Part shown: piece after piece, positions 1 through 8,613 of the stretch
Layout of the letters: the number at the start of each line of letters is the position of its first letter
How positions within the stretch are numbered: position 1 is the stretch's first letter
From: an uncultured Actinomycetes bacterium
GTDB taxonomy: Bacteria; Actinomycetota; Actinomycetes; Nanopelagicales; Nanopelagicaceae
Assembly: GCA_903838295.1 (NCBI GenBank)
Contig: CAILXX010000001.1
Span: forward strand, 186,001-250,000
DNA length: 64,000 bases
Direction of reading: 5' to 3'
The notes under the pieces: model-generated
Told to the model about the DNA's origin: nothing
Databases searched by the model: none
What the model saw: only the letters and a program-made list of their open reading frames with translations
Program-made: the position numbers and the translations under genes

Positions 1-1381
1 AGTAAATCGAAATTGCAATAATTTCGATTACTGCCACGGTGCACATCCATTTGTACTTAGAACCAAGAGTCCATTCACCAGGTGTGAATTTATCTCCAGC
101 ACGCAAGCGCAAGAAGATCGGGATCAAGAAGGCCAGATAGAGTGAAATCACGCAGACTGCGACCACTGCATAGAACGCGGTAGGTACTCCAGCAGATGAC
201 TTCCATAGAGCGGGAAGTGTCATGACAACACCAGCAATCGCAGATGCAATGATCGCATTCGCAGGCACGCCGTTCTTGTTGACCTTCTTCCATTTGTCGT
301 GTCCTGGCACAGCGCCGTCACGAGAGAACGCATACATCATGCGCGAACACGATGTTAAGCAAGCAGTAACACAGAAAAGTTGGCCAAGTGTCGTAATGAT
401 GATGACGAACTTGAATAGCGCTCCCCCGCCTAATGCATTATAAATAATTTCGATAACCGATCCGATACCGAATGGATTAACTTTCGGATCAATTGAGTTC
501 ACCATTTCTGGCTTATTTGCTGCGTACAAGAATGCGAGTAGCAAAATATAACCGCCAATGCCTGAGTACAGGATTGACTTCCAGATACCACGAGCAGAAG
601 CTAAGTGCGCCCCTTGGGTTTCCTCTGATAAGTGTGCGGATGCGTCGAATCCAGTAATCGTATATTGCGTCAATAAGAATCCCAACGGCAATACGTACAA
701 CCAGTAGCTGTGGTTAGAGAAACCAGAGTTGTTTATCCTGGTCGTAAACATCCAATTAAGTGAAGCATGGTGAGCTGGAGCAAAGATCAGAATTCCAACA
801 ATCGCTGCCGACCCAAAGACGTGCCACCAGACTGAAACATTGTTAATCATGGCGATCACATGGTGGCCATACAAGTTAATCAATGTAACCAAAACCATAA
901 TAATCAGGAAGAGAGCGAATTGCTGCTTGATGAAGTCCCCACCCATAAATCCAGCGGAATAACTCTTAAAGAAGGTGCCCAAGATAATATTTAGGTAAGC
1001 CGTTGCGCCATATCCGACCGATGCTGTTACTGAAACTAGCCCGATCAAGTTGAGCCAGCCCGTGTAATACCCGGCCTTGGCTCCGCCAAGCTTTGAAGCC
1101 CACCAATAAATTCCACCTGATGTAGGGAACGCTGAGGCGAGTTCTGACATGCAAAGACCGATGATCAAGATAAGGCCGGCAATGATTGGCCAGCCAAGGG
1201 ATATGGCTACTGGCCCGCCGTTATTCCAGGCTTGAGCAAAGGTGGTGAAGCATCCGGAGAGGATAGAAATGATTGAGAAGGAAATTGCAAAGTTGGAGAA
1301 GCCTGACCAGGTACGTTTTAGCTCTTGTTTGTAGCCAAGTGCCGCTAGTCGGCTTTCGTCATCGGTTTGCGAAGTAGACAT
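1..1381 (-). CDS. APC-family amino acid/amine permease (3' end cut by window edge)
   Basis: The reading frame is open from an ATG at 1381 to the left edge, giving about 460 residues of a very hydrophobic protein. It begins MSTSQTDDESRLAALGYKQ and continues with a first membrane helix containing a FSNFAISFSIISI motif, typical of the amino acid-polyamine-organocation superfamily (GabP/BAT1-like). Further helices follow at regular spacing. A ribosome site (GAAGGGCGGAAG) lies just upstream. It is divergent from the glutamine-synthetase-like gene at 1571, so a role in importing the amine or amino acid used by that operon is likely. The substrate cannot be told from sequence. The C terminus is outside the window. 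Confidence 0.85.
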   Translation of the reverse strand, partial: MSTSQTDDESRLAALGYKQELKRTWSGFSNFAISFSIISILSGCFTTFAQAWNNGGPVAISLGWPIIAGLILIIGLCMSELASAFPTSGGIYWWASKLGGAKAGYYTGWLNLIGLVSVTASVGYGATAYLNIILGTFFKSYSAGFMGGDFIKQQFALFLIIMVLVTLINLYGHHVIAMINNVSVWWHVFGSAAIVGILIFAPAHHASLNWMFTTRINNSGFSNHSYWLYVLPLGFLLTQYTITGFDASAHLSEETQGAHLASARGIWKSILYSGIGGYILLLAFLYAANKPEMVNSIDPKVNPFGIGSVIEIIYNALGGGALFKFVIIITTLGQLFCVTACLTSCSRMMYAFSRDGAVPGHDKWKKVNKNGVPANAIIASAIAGVVMTLPALWKSSAGVPTAFYAVVAVCVISLYLAFLIPIFLRLRAGDKFTPGEWTLGSKYKWMCTVAVIEIIAISIY

Positions 1382-1507
1382 GTACGTTCTTCCGCCCTTC
1401 TAGAAGTTAGGGAAAGTGTGCCTTGAGTCTCATCAATTTGGAAGCACAAAAGTAACTATTTTCTAAAAATTTGCCTTGAATTGATTTCAGATGGTCCCCA
1501 TTGTGGG

Positions 1508-1568
1508 TTATTGAGCGCACGGGTAGCCTCGTAGAATGTATCCGGAGCTTTTTAGATACTGGAGGATT
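1508..1568 (+). promoter_or_regulatory. Possible promoter and ribosome site of the glnA-like operon
   Basis: TAGAAT at 1532-1537 resembles a -10 box, with TTATTG (1508-1513, spacer 18) or TTGAGC (1511-1516, spacer 15) as the -35. A strong GGAGG at about 1561-1565 precedes the ATG at 1571. The rest of the 189-base gap between the divergent permease and ligase genes is AT-rich, with a short CCCA-TTG-TGGG hairpin just upstream of the -35. The promoter is inferred from pattern only. Confidence 0.35.
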
Positions 1569-1570
1569 GA

Positions 1571-2920
1571 ATGACACTTTCACTGGAGCAACTCAAGGCT
1601 GACGTTGCCAGCGGCAAGATCGACACTGTTGTGGTGGGAGCTACGGATATGCAGGGCCGCCTTCAAGGCAAACGAATTCACGCCCCCTTTTTTATCCAAG
1701 ACACAATCAAAAATGGCACCGAAGGGTGCAACTACCTTCTAGCCGTCGATATCGACATGAACACGGTGCAAGGCTATGACGTCTCTTCGTGGGAGACCGG
1801 ATACGCCGACATGGGTATGTCCCCTGACTTTGATACTTTGCGATACCTTCCATGGCACGAAGGTACAGCGATGGTTATCGCAGATTTCGTCGACCACCAC
1901 AAAGATGGGATTTCTGTTTCGCCTCGAACAATCTTAAAAAATCAACTCGCTCGACTTGATAAAGCCGGAATGATGGCTCTATCTGGCACAGAACTCGAAT
2001 TTATTGTTTTCCAAGATACCTTCGAGGAGGCATGGGCCAAAGGCTACAAAGATCTGACTCCTGCAAATCAATACAACGTCGACTACTCACTGTTGGGCAC
2101 TGGTCGCGTGGAAAAATTATTGCGCGCTATCCGCCTTAATATGGATGGGGCTGGGTTGATCATCGAATCTGCTAAAGGCGAATGTAACTTTGGCCAACAC
2201 GAGATCGCGATTCGTTATGAAGAAGCTTTAAAGACCTGCGACAACCACTCGATCTACAAGATGGGTGCAAAAGAGATTGCCGCTCAGCAGGGATGTTCTC
2301 TGACTTTCATGGCAAAGTTCAATGAACGGGAAGGAAGTTCCTGCCACATCCACCTCTCCTTCCGTGACAAAAAAGATGGTGCAGTTCTGGCCGGAGATGC
2401 CGGTGACGGCATGTCTAAACTTGGTCGCCACTATTTGGCCGGAATCCAAGCCCACATGCGCGAGCTAACACTTCTGTTTGCACCAAATATTAATTCTTAT
2501 AAGAGATACCAGGCCGGAACATTTGCACCAACTGCTCTTAAGTGGGGTCGCGATAACCGAACATGTGCCTTGCGACTCGTTGGAGAAGGTCTCTCGCTCC
2601 GCATAGAAAATCGAGTGCCAGGTGGGGATGCCAATCCATACTTGGCTGTAGCAGGAATGGTCGCTGCCGGTCTAGATGGCATCGAATCAGAATTACCATT
2701 AGAACCCGCATTTACCGGCAACGCTTATGCGCTAGAAACTGCCCGAGTTCCAACAACTCTGCATGAAGCACGTGACCTTTGGGCAAATAGTGCCTGGGTT
2801 GCAAAGACTTTTGGTGAAGATGTTCAAAAGCATTACGCCCACATGGCAGATACAGAGATTGATTCATTTGGTCGCGCAGTCACCGACTGGGAGCGATTCC
2901 GTAGCTTCGAGCGTATGTAA
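1571..2920 (+). CDS. Glutamine-synthetase-family ligase (gamma-glutamylpolyamine/ethanolamine synthetase type)
   Basis: This 449-aa protein has the glutamine synthetase catalytic domain: GTELEF at 139-144 (metal-binding Glu pair), GECNFGQHEI at 203-212, the CHIHLS histidines near 258-262, the KWGRDNR loop at 324-330 and ENRVPGGDANPY at 346-357. Classical GlnA would be expected near other nitrogen genes. Here the neighbours are a permease, an aldehyde dehydrogenase 14 bases downstream and a glutamine amidotransferase. That matches pathways in which an amine is first gamma-glutamylated (PuuA, actinobacterial GlnA3/GlnA4). Amine ligation is therefore more likely than ammonia assimilation, but the substrate is not proven. 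A GGAGG ribosome site sets the start. Confidence 0.82.
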   Translation: MTLSLEQLKADVASGKIDTVVVGATDMQGRLQGKRIHAPFFIQDTIKNGTEGCNYLLAVDIDMNTVQGYDVSSWETGYADMGMSPDFDTLRYLPWHEGTAMVIADFVDHHKDGISVSPRTILKNQLARLDKAGMMALSGTELEFIVFQDTFEEAWAKGYKDLTPANQYNVDYSLLGTGRVEKLLRAIRLNMDGAGLIIESAKGECNFGQHEIAIRYEEALKTCDNHSIYKMGAKEIAAQQGCSLTFMAKFNEREGSSCHIHLSFRDKKDGAVLAGDAGDGMSKLGRHYLAGIQAHMRELTLLFAPNINSYKRYQAGTFAPTALKWGRDNRTCALRLVGEGLSLRIENRVPGGDANPYLAVAGMVAAGLDGIESELPLEPAFTGNAYALETARVPTTLHEARDLWANSAWVAKTFGEDVQKHYAHMADTEIDSFGRAVTDWERFRSFERM

Positions 2921-2934
2921 GGAATAGTTTAATC

Positions 2935-4299
2935 ATGAGCACATATACCGTAATTAACCCTGCCACTGCGGCGCCCGTCAAAGAGATCGCAATGGCAGAC
3001 CTGGCGATGACCGATGCCACAATCGCTAAAGCACAGAAGGCCTTCGAAAGTTGGCGCTTGGTATCACCTGGTGATCGTGCCCGCTTACTTCGTAATTTTG
3101 CGAGAGTGGTGGACGAACATATCGAAGAACTAGCACAACTAGAAGTTCAGAACTCTGGACACACAATCGGTAATGCCAGGTGGGAGGCGGGCAACGTTCG
3201 CGATGTACTTAACTACTACAGCGCCGCCCCTGAAAGATTATTTGGGCGACAGATCCCAGTCCCAAATGGAATCGACATAACATTTAAGGAACCACTCGGG
3301 GTGATCGGCGTTATTGTCCCTTGGAACTTTCCTATGCCAATTGCTGGTTGGGGTTTTGCTCCAGCAATAGCAGCCGGCAATACCGTGGTTCTCAAACCAG
3401 CAGAGCTAACTCCTATGACAGCTATCCGACTCGGAGAGCTGGCGACTGAAGCGGGTATCCCTGATGGAGTCTTCAACGTCATCCCCGGCAAGGGAAGTAT
3501 CGTTGGCGAACGTTTTGTGACACACCCAACCGTTCGCAAGGTAGTTTTCACTGGCTCCACCACTGTCGGTAAAGGCATCATGCGTGGGTGTGCTGACCAA
3601 GTAAAACGCCTAACCCTAGAACTTGGTGGCAAGAGCGCAAATATCATCTTTGCTGATGCAGATATCGAAAAAGCCGCAGCAGGTGCTCCGGGGTCTGTAT
3701 TCGACAATGCCGGTCAAGATTGCTGCGCACGATCACGCATTCTTGTGCAACGTTCTGTCCTTGATTCATTCATGGAAAAATTTGAAGTCGCCGTCAAAAA
3801 GTTTCGCGTGGAATCCCCGGACCTGGACACCTCAGAGATGGGTCCGCTTATTTCTGCTGGTCAATTCGATCGCGTAATGGAATATCTTCCAGATAGCGCC
3901 AATGTGGCTTTTACCGGCACCAAACCTTCGGGACCTGGTTACTGGATGGCCCCAACCGTACTCCTGGCTACCTCTACAGCAGATCGTGCTTATCGTGAAG
4001 AGATCTTCGGTCCAGTTGTATCGGTCTTGCCATTCGAGGATGAAGCAGATGCGATTCGCCTTGCAAATGATTCTGAATATGGACTATCTGGATCAATCTG
4101 GTCGAGAGATATCGGACGAGCTGTAAGAGTTTCACGTGGCGTTGAAGCTGGCAACATTTCCGTGAATTCTCATTCATCGGTGCGGTACTGGACACCATTT
4201 GGTGGCTATAAGCAGTCTGGTCTGGGTCGTGAATTGGGCCCTGATGCTTTGGATGCATTTACCGAAACGAAGAATGTTTTCTTCGATACCAATAGTTAA
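2935..4299 (+). CDS. NAD(P)-dependent aldehyde dehydrogenase
   Basis: This is a 454-aa member of the ALDH superfamily. It shows the VPWNFP motif at about 129-134, the Rossmann FTGST segment near 205-209, catalytic Glu229 in LELGGKS and catalytic Cys263 in GQDCCA. The protein is slightly shorter than the usual 470-500 aa but has all core motifs. It lies 14 bases after the glutamine-synthetase-like gene and 40 bases before the amidotransferase, so all three are probably one transcript. In a gamma-glutamylation route it would oxidise a gamma-glutamyl-amino-aldehyde (PuuC-like step) or a related aldehyde. No amine oxidase or aminotransferase for the step before is visible in the window. Confidence 0.85.
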   Translation: MSTYTVINPATAAPVKEIAMADLAMTDATIAKAQKAFESWRLVSPGDRARLLRNFARVVDEHIEELAQLEVQNSGHTIGNARWEAGNVRDVLNYYSAAPERLFGRQIPVPNGIDITFKEPLGVIGVIVPWNFPMPIAGWGFAPAIAAGNTVVLKPAELTPMTAIRLGELATEAGIPDGVFNVIPGKGSIVGERFVTHPTVRKVVFTGSTTVGKGIMRGCADQVKRLTLELGGKSANIIFADADIEKAAAGAPGSVFDNAGQDCCARSRILVQRSVLDSFMEKFEVAVKKFRVESPDLDTSEMGPLISAGQFDRVMEYLPDSANVAFTGTKPSGPGYWMAPTVLLATSTADRAYREEIFGPVVSVLPFEDEADAIRLANDSEYGLSGSIWSRDIGRAVRVSRGVEAGNISVNSHSSVRYWTPFGGYKQSGLGRELGPDALDAFTETKNVFFDTNS

Positions 4300-4339
4300 T
4301 TCCAGGGTATAGTTAAATCCAGGGTAGAGGAATCATTGC

Positions 4340-5083
4340 ATGTGTCGCTTGATGGGTTTTGTCTCCACAGAAGAACGAACTCTGGCTGAAGTAGCGGGAA
4401 GTGGTTTTACAGAATTTGCTGCGCTATCCGCCAGACATGGCGATGGTTGGGGAATAGCTACCTGTAACTCCGATGAGCACCCTGCACTAATAGTCGAACC
4501 GACTAGAGCCAAAGAGAGCGAAGCCTTTGAACTTGCAACCCACAAGCTGAAATCCGATGGAGCGCTATTACATTTGCGCTGGGCAACGGGTGGATTGGCG
4601 ATCAACGAGGGCAATACCCACCCTTTTACCTATAATGATTTTTCATTCATTCACAACGGTGCGATTATTCCTCCGGATGCGCTCGAACCGATTATCGACC
4701 CAAAATTTTTAAATCACCGGCGCGGGCAGACAGATAGCGAAAGCTATTTTTACCTGATCCTGACCGAGGTCGAGAAATTTGGCGTGTCAGCAGGAATCCG
4801 ATCCGCAGTCGAGATCATTCGTAAAAATTTCACGTATTCAAGCATTAACGGAATGTTTTTAACCCCCACAGAATTCTTCGTCATCAACGAGCACAACGAC
4901 GAACGGATTCCGAAAGGCGAATTACCTGGATATTACGATCTTTTCTACAAAGCAGATAGCACCGAATTTTTGGTGGCATCATCTGGATGGAATCAAATTG
5001 GTTGGACCGAACTAGTCAATCACCGAATCTTGAAAGTAGAACGTGCTTCGCTGAATATAGAAATCACTGATATCAACGCGTAA
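4340..5083 (+). CDS. Class II glutamine amidotransferase (YafJ/EgtC-like)
   Basis: The 247-aa protein starts MCRLMGF, leaving Cys2 as the N-terminal nucleophile, and carries RHGDGWGIA (about 33-41), LLHLRWATGG and the NTHPF...FIHNGAI segment that form the Ntn-hydrolase glutaminase site. Family members hydrolyse gamma-glutamyl amides (YafJ, EgtC). Behind a gamma-glutamyl ligase and an aldehyde dehydrogenase it could remove the gamma-glutamyl group at the end of the route, replacing the class I hydrolase PuuD. That role is inferred. A weak ribosome site GAGG precedes the ATG. The 3' end overlaps the convergent ddl gene by 11 bases. Confidence 0.8.
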   Translation: MCRLMGFVSTEERTLAEVAGSGFTEFAALSARHGDGWGIATCNSDEHPALIVEPTRAKESEAFELATHKLKSDGALLHLRWATGGLAINEGNTHPFTYNDFSFIHNGAIIPPDALEPIIDPKFLNHRRGQTDSESYFYLILTEVEKFGVSAGIRSAVEIIRKNFTYSSINGMFLTPTEFFVINEHNDERIPKGELPGYYDLFYKADSTEFLVASSGWNQIGWTELVNHRILKVERASLNIEITDINA

Positions 5084-6122
5084 CGTGCCCCGAACGAGTT
5101 AGTGCTGCATTAATCAGAGCAGTGATGACTTCTGGATAAGCTGTCCCCGCTCGAGCCCATAACTTTGGGAACATGGAAGTTTTTGTAAATCCTGGCATCG
5201 TGTTAATTTCATTGATAATGATCTCGCCATCGCTGCTGTAGAAAAAGTCGACCCGAGCCAATCCTTCACAGCCCAAAGCTTTGAATGCAAGAACTGCGGC
5301 GTCTTGAATATTTTGCTCTAAACCGATCGGTAAATCTGTCGGAAATACTACTTCTGTTGCATCATCTAAATACTTAGCTTCAAAATCATAAAACTCATGC
5401 TTACCTAATATCTTTATCTCTCCTATCGGAGAAGGTCTTGCAGTACCTGCAAATTCCAAAACCCCGCATTCAATTTCTCGTCCAACGATTGCTTCTTCCA
5501 CCAAAACCTTCGTGTCGAATTCAAAGGCATGTTGGATCGCCCGATGGAGTTCTGGTTCGGATTTCACTTTTGTTGTACCGCGACTTGATCCACTTCTGGC
5601 AGGTTTTACGAAGAGTGGATACCGTAAATTTTCAATTTGTGATGCCGTCCACTCCCTAGCCTGCAGAACAACGCCTGGTGCAACTTTTAATCCATGAGCT
5701 TGAAAAATCGGCTTTGCAAATGATTTATCCATTGCAACTGCGCTTGCTAGGACACCGGAACCTACATATCGAATCCCGGCCATTTCGCACAAGCCTTGCA
5801 CAGTGCCATCTTCTCCATAAGGTCCATGGAGTAAAGGAAATACAACATCGATATTTAACGCGACGCCCTTGATCGAAAACCCATGGATGTCTGCGGTAAT
5901 GGCTGGCAACGTTTCGTCAATCTCAGGCATCTTTCCGGCGATGATTTCTAACTTGGTTGCCTGATCCACGAGTACCCATTTACCAGTGCGTGTAATGCCC
6001 ACGACGATCGGTTCAAATCTCTCACGATCAATGGCACTCAACACTCCCCCAGCAGAGATGCAAGAGATCTCGTGTTCGGATGATTGCCCACCACAAAGCA
6101 ATGCGACTTTAATTTTGCTCAT
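5073..6122 (-). CDS. ddl: D-alanine--D-alanine ligase
   Basis: About 349 aa of an ATP-grasp ligase that makes the D-Ala-D-Ala dipeptide for peptidoglycan. The N-terminal CGGQSSEHEIS motif, the central LFVKPARSGSSRGT segment, the RVDFFY strand and the C-terminal INEINTMPGFT metal/ATP motif are all present. The ATG at 6122 overlaps the gpsA stop by one base (TGATG), with GGAG upstream. A GTG one codon earlier is the alternative start. It follows plsC-gpsA in the common actinobacterial order. Confidence 0.95.
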   Translation of the reverse strand: MSKIKVALLCGGQSSEHEISCISAGGVLSAIDRERFEPIVVGITRTGKWVLVDQATKLEIIAGKMPEIDETLPAITADIHGFSIKGVALNIDVVFPLLHGPYGEDGTVQGLCEMAGIRYVGSGVLASAVAMDKSFAKPIFQAHGLKVAPGVVLQAREWTASQIENLRYPLFVKPARSGSSRGTTKVKSEPELHRAIQHAFEFDTKVLVEEAIVGREIECGVLEFAGTARPSPIGEIKILGKHEFYDFEAKYLDDATEVVFPTDLPIGLEQNIQDAAVLAFKALGCEGLARVDFFYSSDGEIIINEINTMPGFTKTSMFPKLWARAGTAYPEVITALINAALTRSGHVTR

Positions 6123-7120
6123 CACAACTCCGCTAATGTGCTGACGGCCATTAAACGTGCCATTGCTTGCTCTGGGGTGATTGTTCCCATAACTGCGTCG
6201 GCCATGACTTCAATAATAGGTACTTCTATGCCTACCTGGTGTGCCAACTCGCGAATTGCACTTGCAGAAGCAACCCCTTCGACAGTCGATGCAACTTCCG
6301 CTCTGGCACCGGCCATAGAACCTGTCCGACCGTATGCCTCGCCAAACTGTCGATTCCTAGATAATGAAGATCCACAGCTGGCCACGATGTCGCCCATCCC
6401 TGCAAGCCCTAGGAAAGTCAATGGATTCGCTCCATAGCTCTGACCAAACCGAGCTACTTCCGAGAGTCCTCGAGTTATAACCATCGCCTGTGTATTTTCG
6501 CCTAATCCCATTCCTATGGTCATCCCCACCGCTAAAGCCACAACACTCTTGGCGGCCCCCGCTAATTCGCAGCCCACCAAATCTTCTGATGGATATATCC
6601 GAAAATATGAGGTCGTAAATAAATCAACTATCAAATTTTGGATCCCTCGGCTCGAAGACGCCCCGACTGCGCCCGCTGGTTGTCGTAAAGAAAGCTCGGC
6701 GGCGAGATTTGGACCGGTAATTAATCCAATGAGCGATTTCTCGACTCCGAGTTCTTCCATAACGACTTCGGTCATGCGTGATGCGGTTCCAGCCTCAATT
6801 CCTTTGAGCGTAGAAATCACCGGAAGAGTCAACGGAAAAATGTTTTTCCAGGCTCGTAGATTCTCTCTTAGTGATTGGGCGGGGATAGCAAGAACTATTG
6901 ACTCACCAAATACACATGCACGTTCAATATCCGTTGTTGCTTCGAGTGAACTTGGGAGGGCAATACCCTTCAAAAATCTACTATTAGTATGGCTCGAATT
7001 AATTTCTGCAACTACATCCTGATTGCGTCCCCAGATCAATGGTTCGTGCCCTGCATCGCAGAGTACTTGCGCCAAAGTCGTGCCCCATGCTCCGGAACCT
7101 AATACGGTTACGCGTGACAT
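6122..7120 (-). CDS. gpsA: NAD(P)H-dependent glycerol-3-phosphate dehydrogenase
   Basis: This 332-aa enzyme reduces dihydroxyacetone phosphate to sn-glycerol 3-phosphate for phospholipid synthesis. The N-terminal GSGAWGTTLA is the dinucleotide-binding loop, ITGPNLAAEL and the AGAAKSVVALAVG segment carry the substrate site, and the C-terminal half is helical. It is translationally coupled on both sides, with one-base overlaps with plsC upstream and ddl downstream. The pairing with plsC makes sense because the product is the acceptor for acylation. Confidence 0.95.
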   Translation of the reverse strand: MSRVTVLGSGAWGTTLAQVLCDAGHEPLIWGRNQDVVAEINSSHTNSRFLKGIALPSSLEATTDIERACVFGESIVLAIPAQSLRENLRAWKNIFPLTLPVISTLKGIEAGTASRMTEVVMEELGVEKSLIGLITGPNLAAELSLRQPAGAVGASSSRGIQNLIVDLFTTSYFRIYPSEDLVGCELAGAAKSVVALAVGMTIGMGLGENTQAMVITRGLSEVARFGQSYGANPLTFLGLAGMGDIVASCGSSLSRNRQFGEAYGRTGSMAGARAEVASTVEGVASASAIRELAHQVGIEVPIIEVMADAVMGTITPEQAMARLMAVSTLAEL

Positions 7121-7905
7121 TACTTTGCTCGCTTCTTCTTAAAGTTACCTGTCCGAGGTAGCCCCGAACTCCGTGGATCAAAAATTGTCCCAGGCGCTGA
7201 TTCTCCTCTAATTCCCTCTAACAACGAAGTTATTGCAGCCATTGCGTAAGCGCTAGCCGCCAGCATCGCTTCAAGATCGTCCTCCTTGCCATACCACGGC
7301 GAAAAATCCAAGGCTTTACCGGCAACAACTACAACTTTGGTGCGAGGAAAGAATTTTGGCCATTTACCATAGGGTTCCAGGATTTCCTGTGCTCCCCACT
7401 GCGCGCAGGGAATGACTGGAACTTTGCTTGTCACTGCTAGACGTGCCAAGCCGGTCTTAGCTGCCATGGGCCAGATCAACGGATCACGAGTCAGCGTCCC
7501 CTCGGGATATATTCCAATGCAGTGCCCTGATTTTAGAAAAGATATCGCATGTGCAAGCGCCTCCGTACTGGCACCTTGTACTTCGCGTTCGACCGGCACT
7601 TGTTCGCCATGGCGCAATATCCATCCCAATATCGGAACCTTAAATAGGGACGCTTTTCCCAGAAATCGAACTGCGCGGCCGTTGCCATATAAGAAATGCG
7701 CAAAAACCAATGGATCCACATAAGAGATGTGATTGCAGATTGCAATCATCGGCCCCGACTGCGGAATATTCTTAACTCCTCGCCAGTCATGTTTAGAGAT
7801 TAGATTTAGTAATGGGATTACTACTGCCGATCCAATTTTCCAAGTGATATTGGTGCCAAGTGGTTTTCCACGAGGTGGCGCATAAACCGGCACTGAAGAT
7901 TCCAC
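7120..7905 (-). CDS. plsC: 1-acyl-sn-glycerol-3-phosphate acyltransferase family protein
   Basis: The 261-aa protein carries the HX4D acyltransferase motif in CNHISYVDP and the IYPEGTLTRD motif that binds the phosphate of the acceptor. It should acylate lysophosphatidic acid at the inner membrane face. The predicted start is a GTG at 7905, with only a weak CAGAG ribosome site, so a GTG four codons inside cannot be excluded. It is the first gene of the plsC-gpsA-ddl transcript and lies just past the hup terminator. Confidence 0.9.
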   Translation of the reverse strand: MESSVPVYAPPRGKPLGTNITWKIGSAVVIPLLNLISKHDWRGVKNIPQSGPMIAICNHISYVDPLVFAHFLYGNGRAVRFLGKASLFKVPILGWILRHGEQVPVEREVQGASTEALAHAISFLKSGHCIGIYPEGTLTRDPLIWPMAAKTGLARLAVTSKVPVIPCAQWGAQEILEPYGKWPKFFPRTKVVVVAGKALDFSPWYGKEDDLEAMLAASAYAMAAITSLLEGIRGESAPGTIFDPRSSGLPRTGNFKKKRAK

Positions 7906-7924
7906 ACTCTGAGTTTAGTGAAAT

Positions 7925-7958
7925 AAAAAAGCGGGGACCGTCATGGCCCCCGCTTTTT
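7925..7958. terminator. Bidirectional rho-independent terminator after hup
   Basis: A stem of GCGGGG at 7931-7936 and CCCCGC at 7948-7953, with a ten-base core between, is flanked by A6 on the left and T5 on the right. It therefore gives a U-run in either direction. It ends the hup transcript and separates hup from plsC. Confidence 0.85.
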
Positions 7959-7967
7959 CAATGTGAA

Positions 7968-8435
7968 TTAACGACGCTTTGCTGCAGCCTTCTTAGCTGT
8001 CTTCTTTGCTGGAGCTTTTTTAGCAACCTTCTTGACTGCCTTCTTGACTGCCTTCTTAGGTGCTGCCTTCTTGACTGCCTTCTTAGGTGCTGCCTTCTTA
8101 GGTGCTGCCTTAGCAGGAACAACCTTTACAGGTGGCTTAGGAGCTGGATCTTGCTTACGTGCTCCTGAAATAATCTCCTTAAGAGCCTTTGCAGGGAGGA
8201 AGCGAACCTTCTTGCTTGCCTTAATCTGAATGGTTTCGCCCGTGAATGGATTACGGCCCTTACGTGCAGGACGGTCAACCTTCTTGAACTTACCGAAATC
8301 ATTGATCATTACATCGTCGCCCTTTGAAATGTTGCGAACGATTGCGTCGAAAACGACATCCACAGCGCGAGCTGCTTCTTTCTTACTGTCTCCAAATTGT
8401 GGAGCCAAGTATGCGATGAACTGGGCCTTGTTCAT
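7968..8435 (-). CDS. hup: Histone-like DNA-binding protein HU with Lys/Ala/Pro-rich tail
   Basis: The first 90 or so residues form the HU fold, with MNKAQFIAYLA at the N terminus and the GRNPFTGETIQIKA beta-arm that inserts in the DNA minor groove. Residues from about 100 to 155 are a basic tail of KKAAPKKA-like repeats, as in mycobacterial HupB. The protein compacts the nucleoid, and the tail adds non-specific DNA binding. It is a single gene between leuD and plsC with its own terminator. A good AAGGGG ribosome site lies six bases before the ATG. The leader holds a small TAGGC-TTTT-GCCTA hairpin at 8462-8475. Confidence 0.95.
   Translation of the reverse strand: MNKAQFIAYLAPQFGDSKKEAARAVDVVFDAIVRNISKGDDVMINDFGKFKKVDRPARKGRNPFTGETIQIKASKKVRFLPAKALKEIISGARKQDPAPKPPVKVVPAKAAPKKAAPKKAVKKAAPKKAVKKAVKKVAKKAPAKKTAKKAAAKRR
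8030..8110 (-). repeat. Imperfect short tandem repeats coding for the HU tail
   Basis: Units reading ACTGCCTTCTT and GGTGCTGCCTTCTTA on the plus strand repeat with small changes across this stretch. They encode the KKAVKKAAPKKA-type tail of HU. The units keep the frame. They are a source of length change between strains but not an independent element. Confidence 0.75.
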
Positions 8436-8512
8436 TTGATCCCCTTAAATTCATGTTTTATTAGGCTTTTGCCTACAAAAAGAAATCTACGCCGATGAGT
8501 AGCAAACGATGA

Positions 8513-8539
8513 GTATTAAATTCGGTGTGTCGCACTCAA
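8513..8539 (-). promoter_or_regulatory. Possible hup promoter
   Basis: On the minus strand TTGAGT (8539-8534) and TAATAC (8518-8513) resemble -35 and -10 boxes with a 15-base spacer, which is short. If used, the transcript starts near 8505 and has a leader of about 70 bases. Pattern-based only. Confidence 0.35.
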
Positions 8540-8559
8540 AATATTCACTTTTTGCGCGT

Positions 8560-8592
8560 GAAAAACTCTAAATCTATCATCGAGAGTTTTTC
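8560..8592 (-). terminator. Inverted repeat downstream of leuCD, probable terminator
   Basis: GAAAAACTCT at 8560-8569 and AGAGTTTTTC at 8583-8592 are perfect ten-base inverted repeats with a 13-base loop, located 22 bases past the leuD stop. The T-rich arm lies in the stem rather than after it, so it is not a textbook terminator. It could instead stabilise the mRNA end. Confidence 0.5.
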
Positions 8593-8613
8593 TCACTATT
8601 GCGATCAAAGAAA

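Noticed and set aside
3216-3707. 163-aa minus-strand open frame inside the aldehyde dehydrogenase gene
   Set aside because: Antisense to a well-conserved gene, with no family motif and no ribosome site; shadow of codon usage.
6516-7022. 168-aa plus-strand open frame inside gpsA
   Set aside because: Antisense shadow of gpsA with no recognisable motif.
8030-8110. Possible CRISPR-like repeat array
   Set aside because: The short repeats have no spacers and simply encode the Lys/Ala-rich HU tail.
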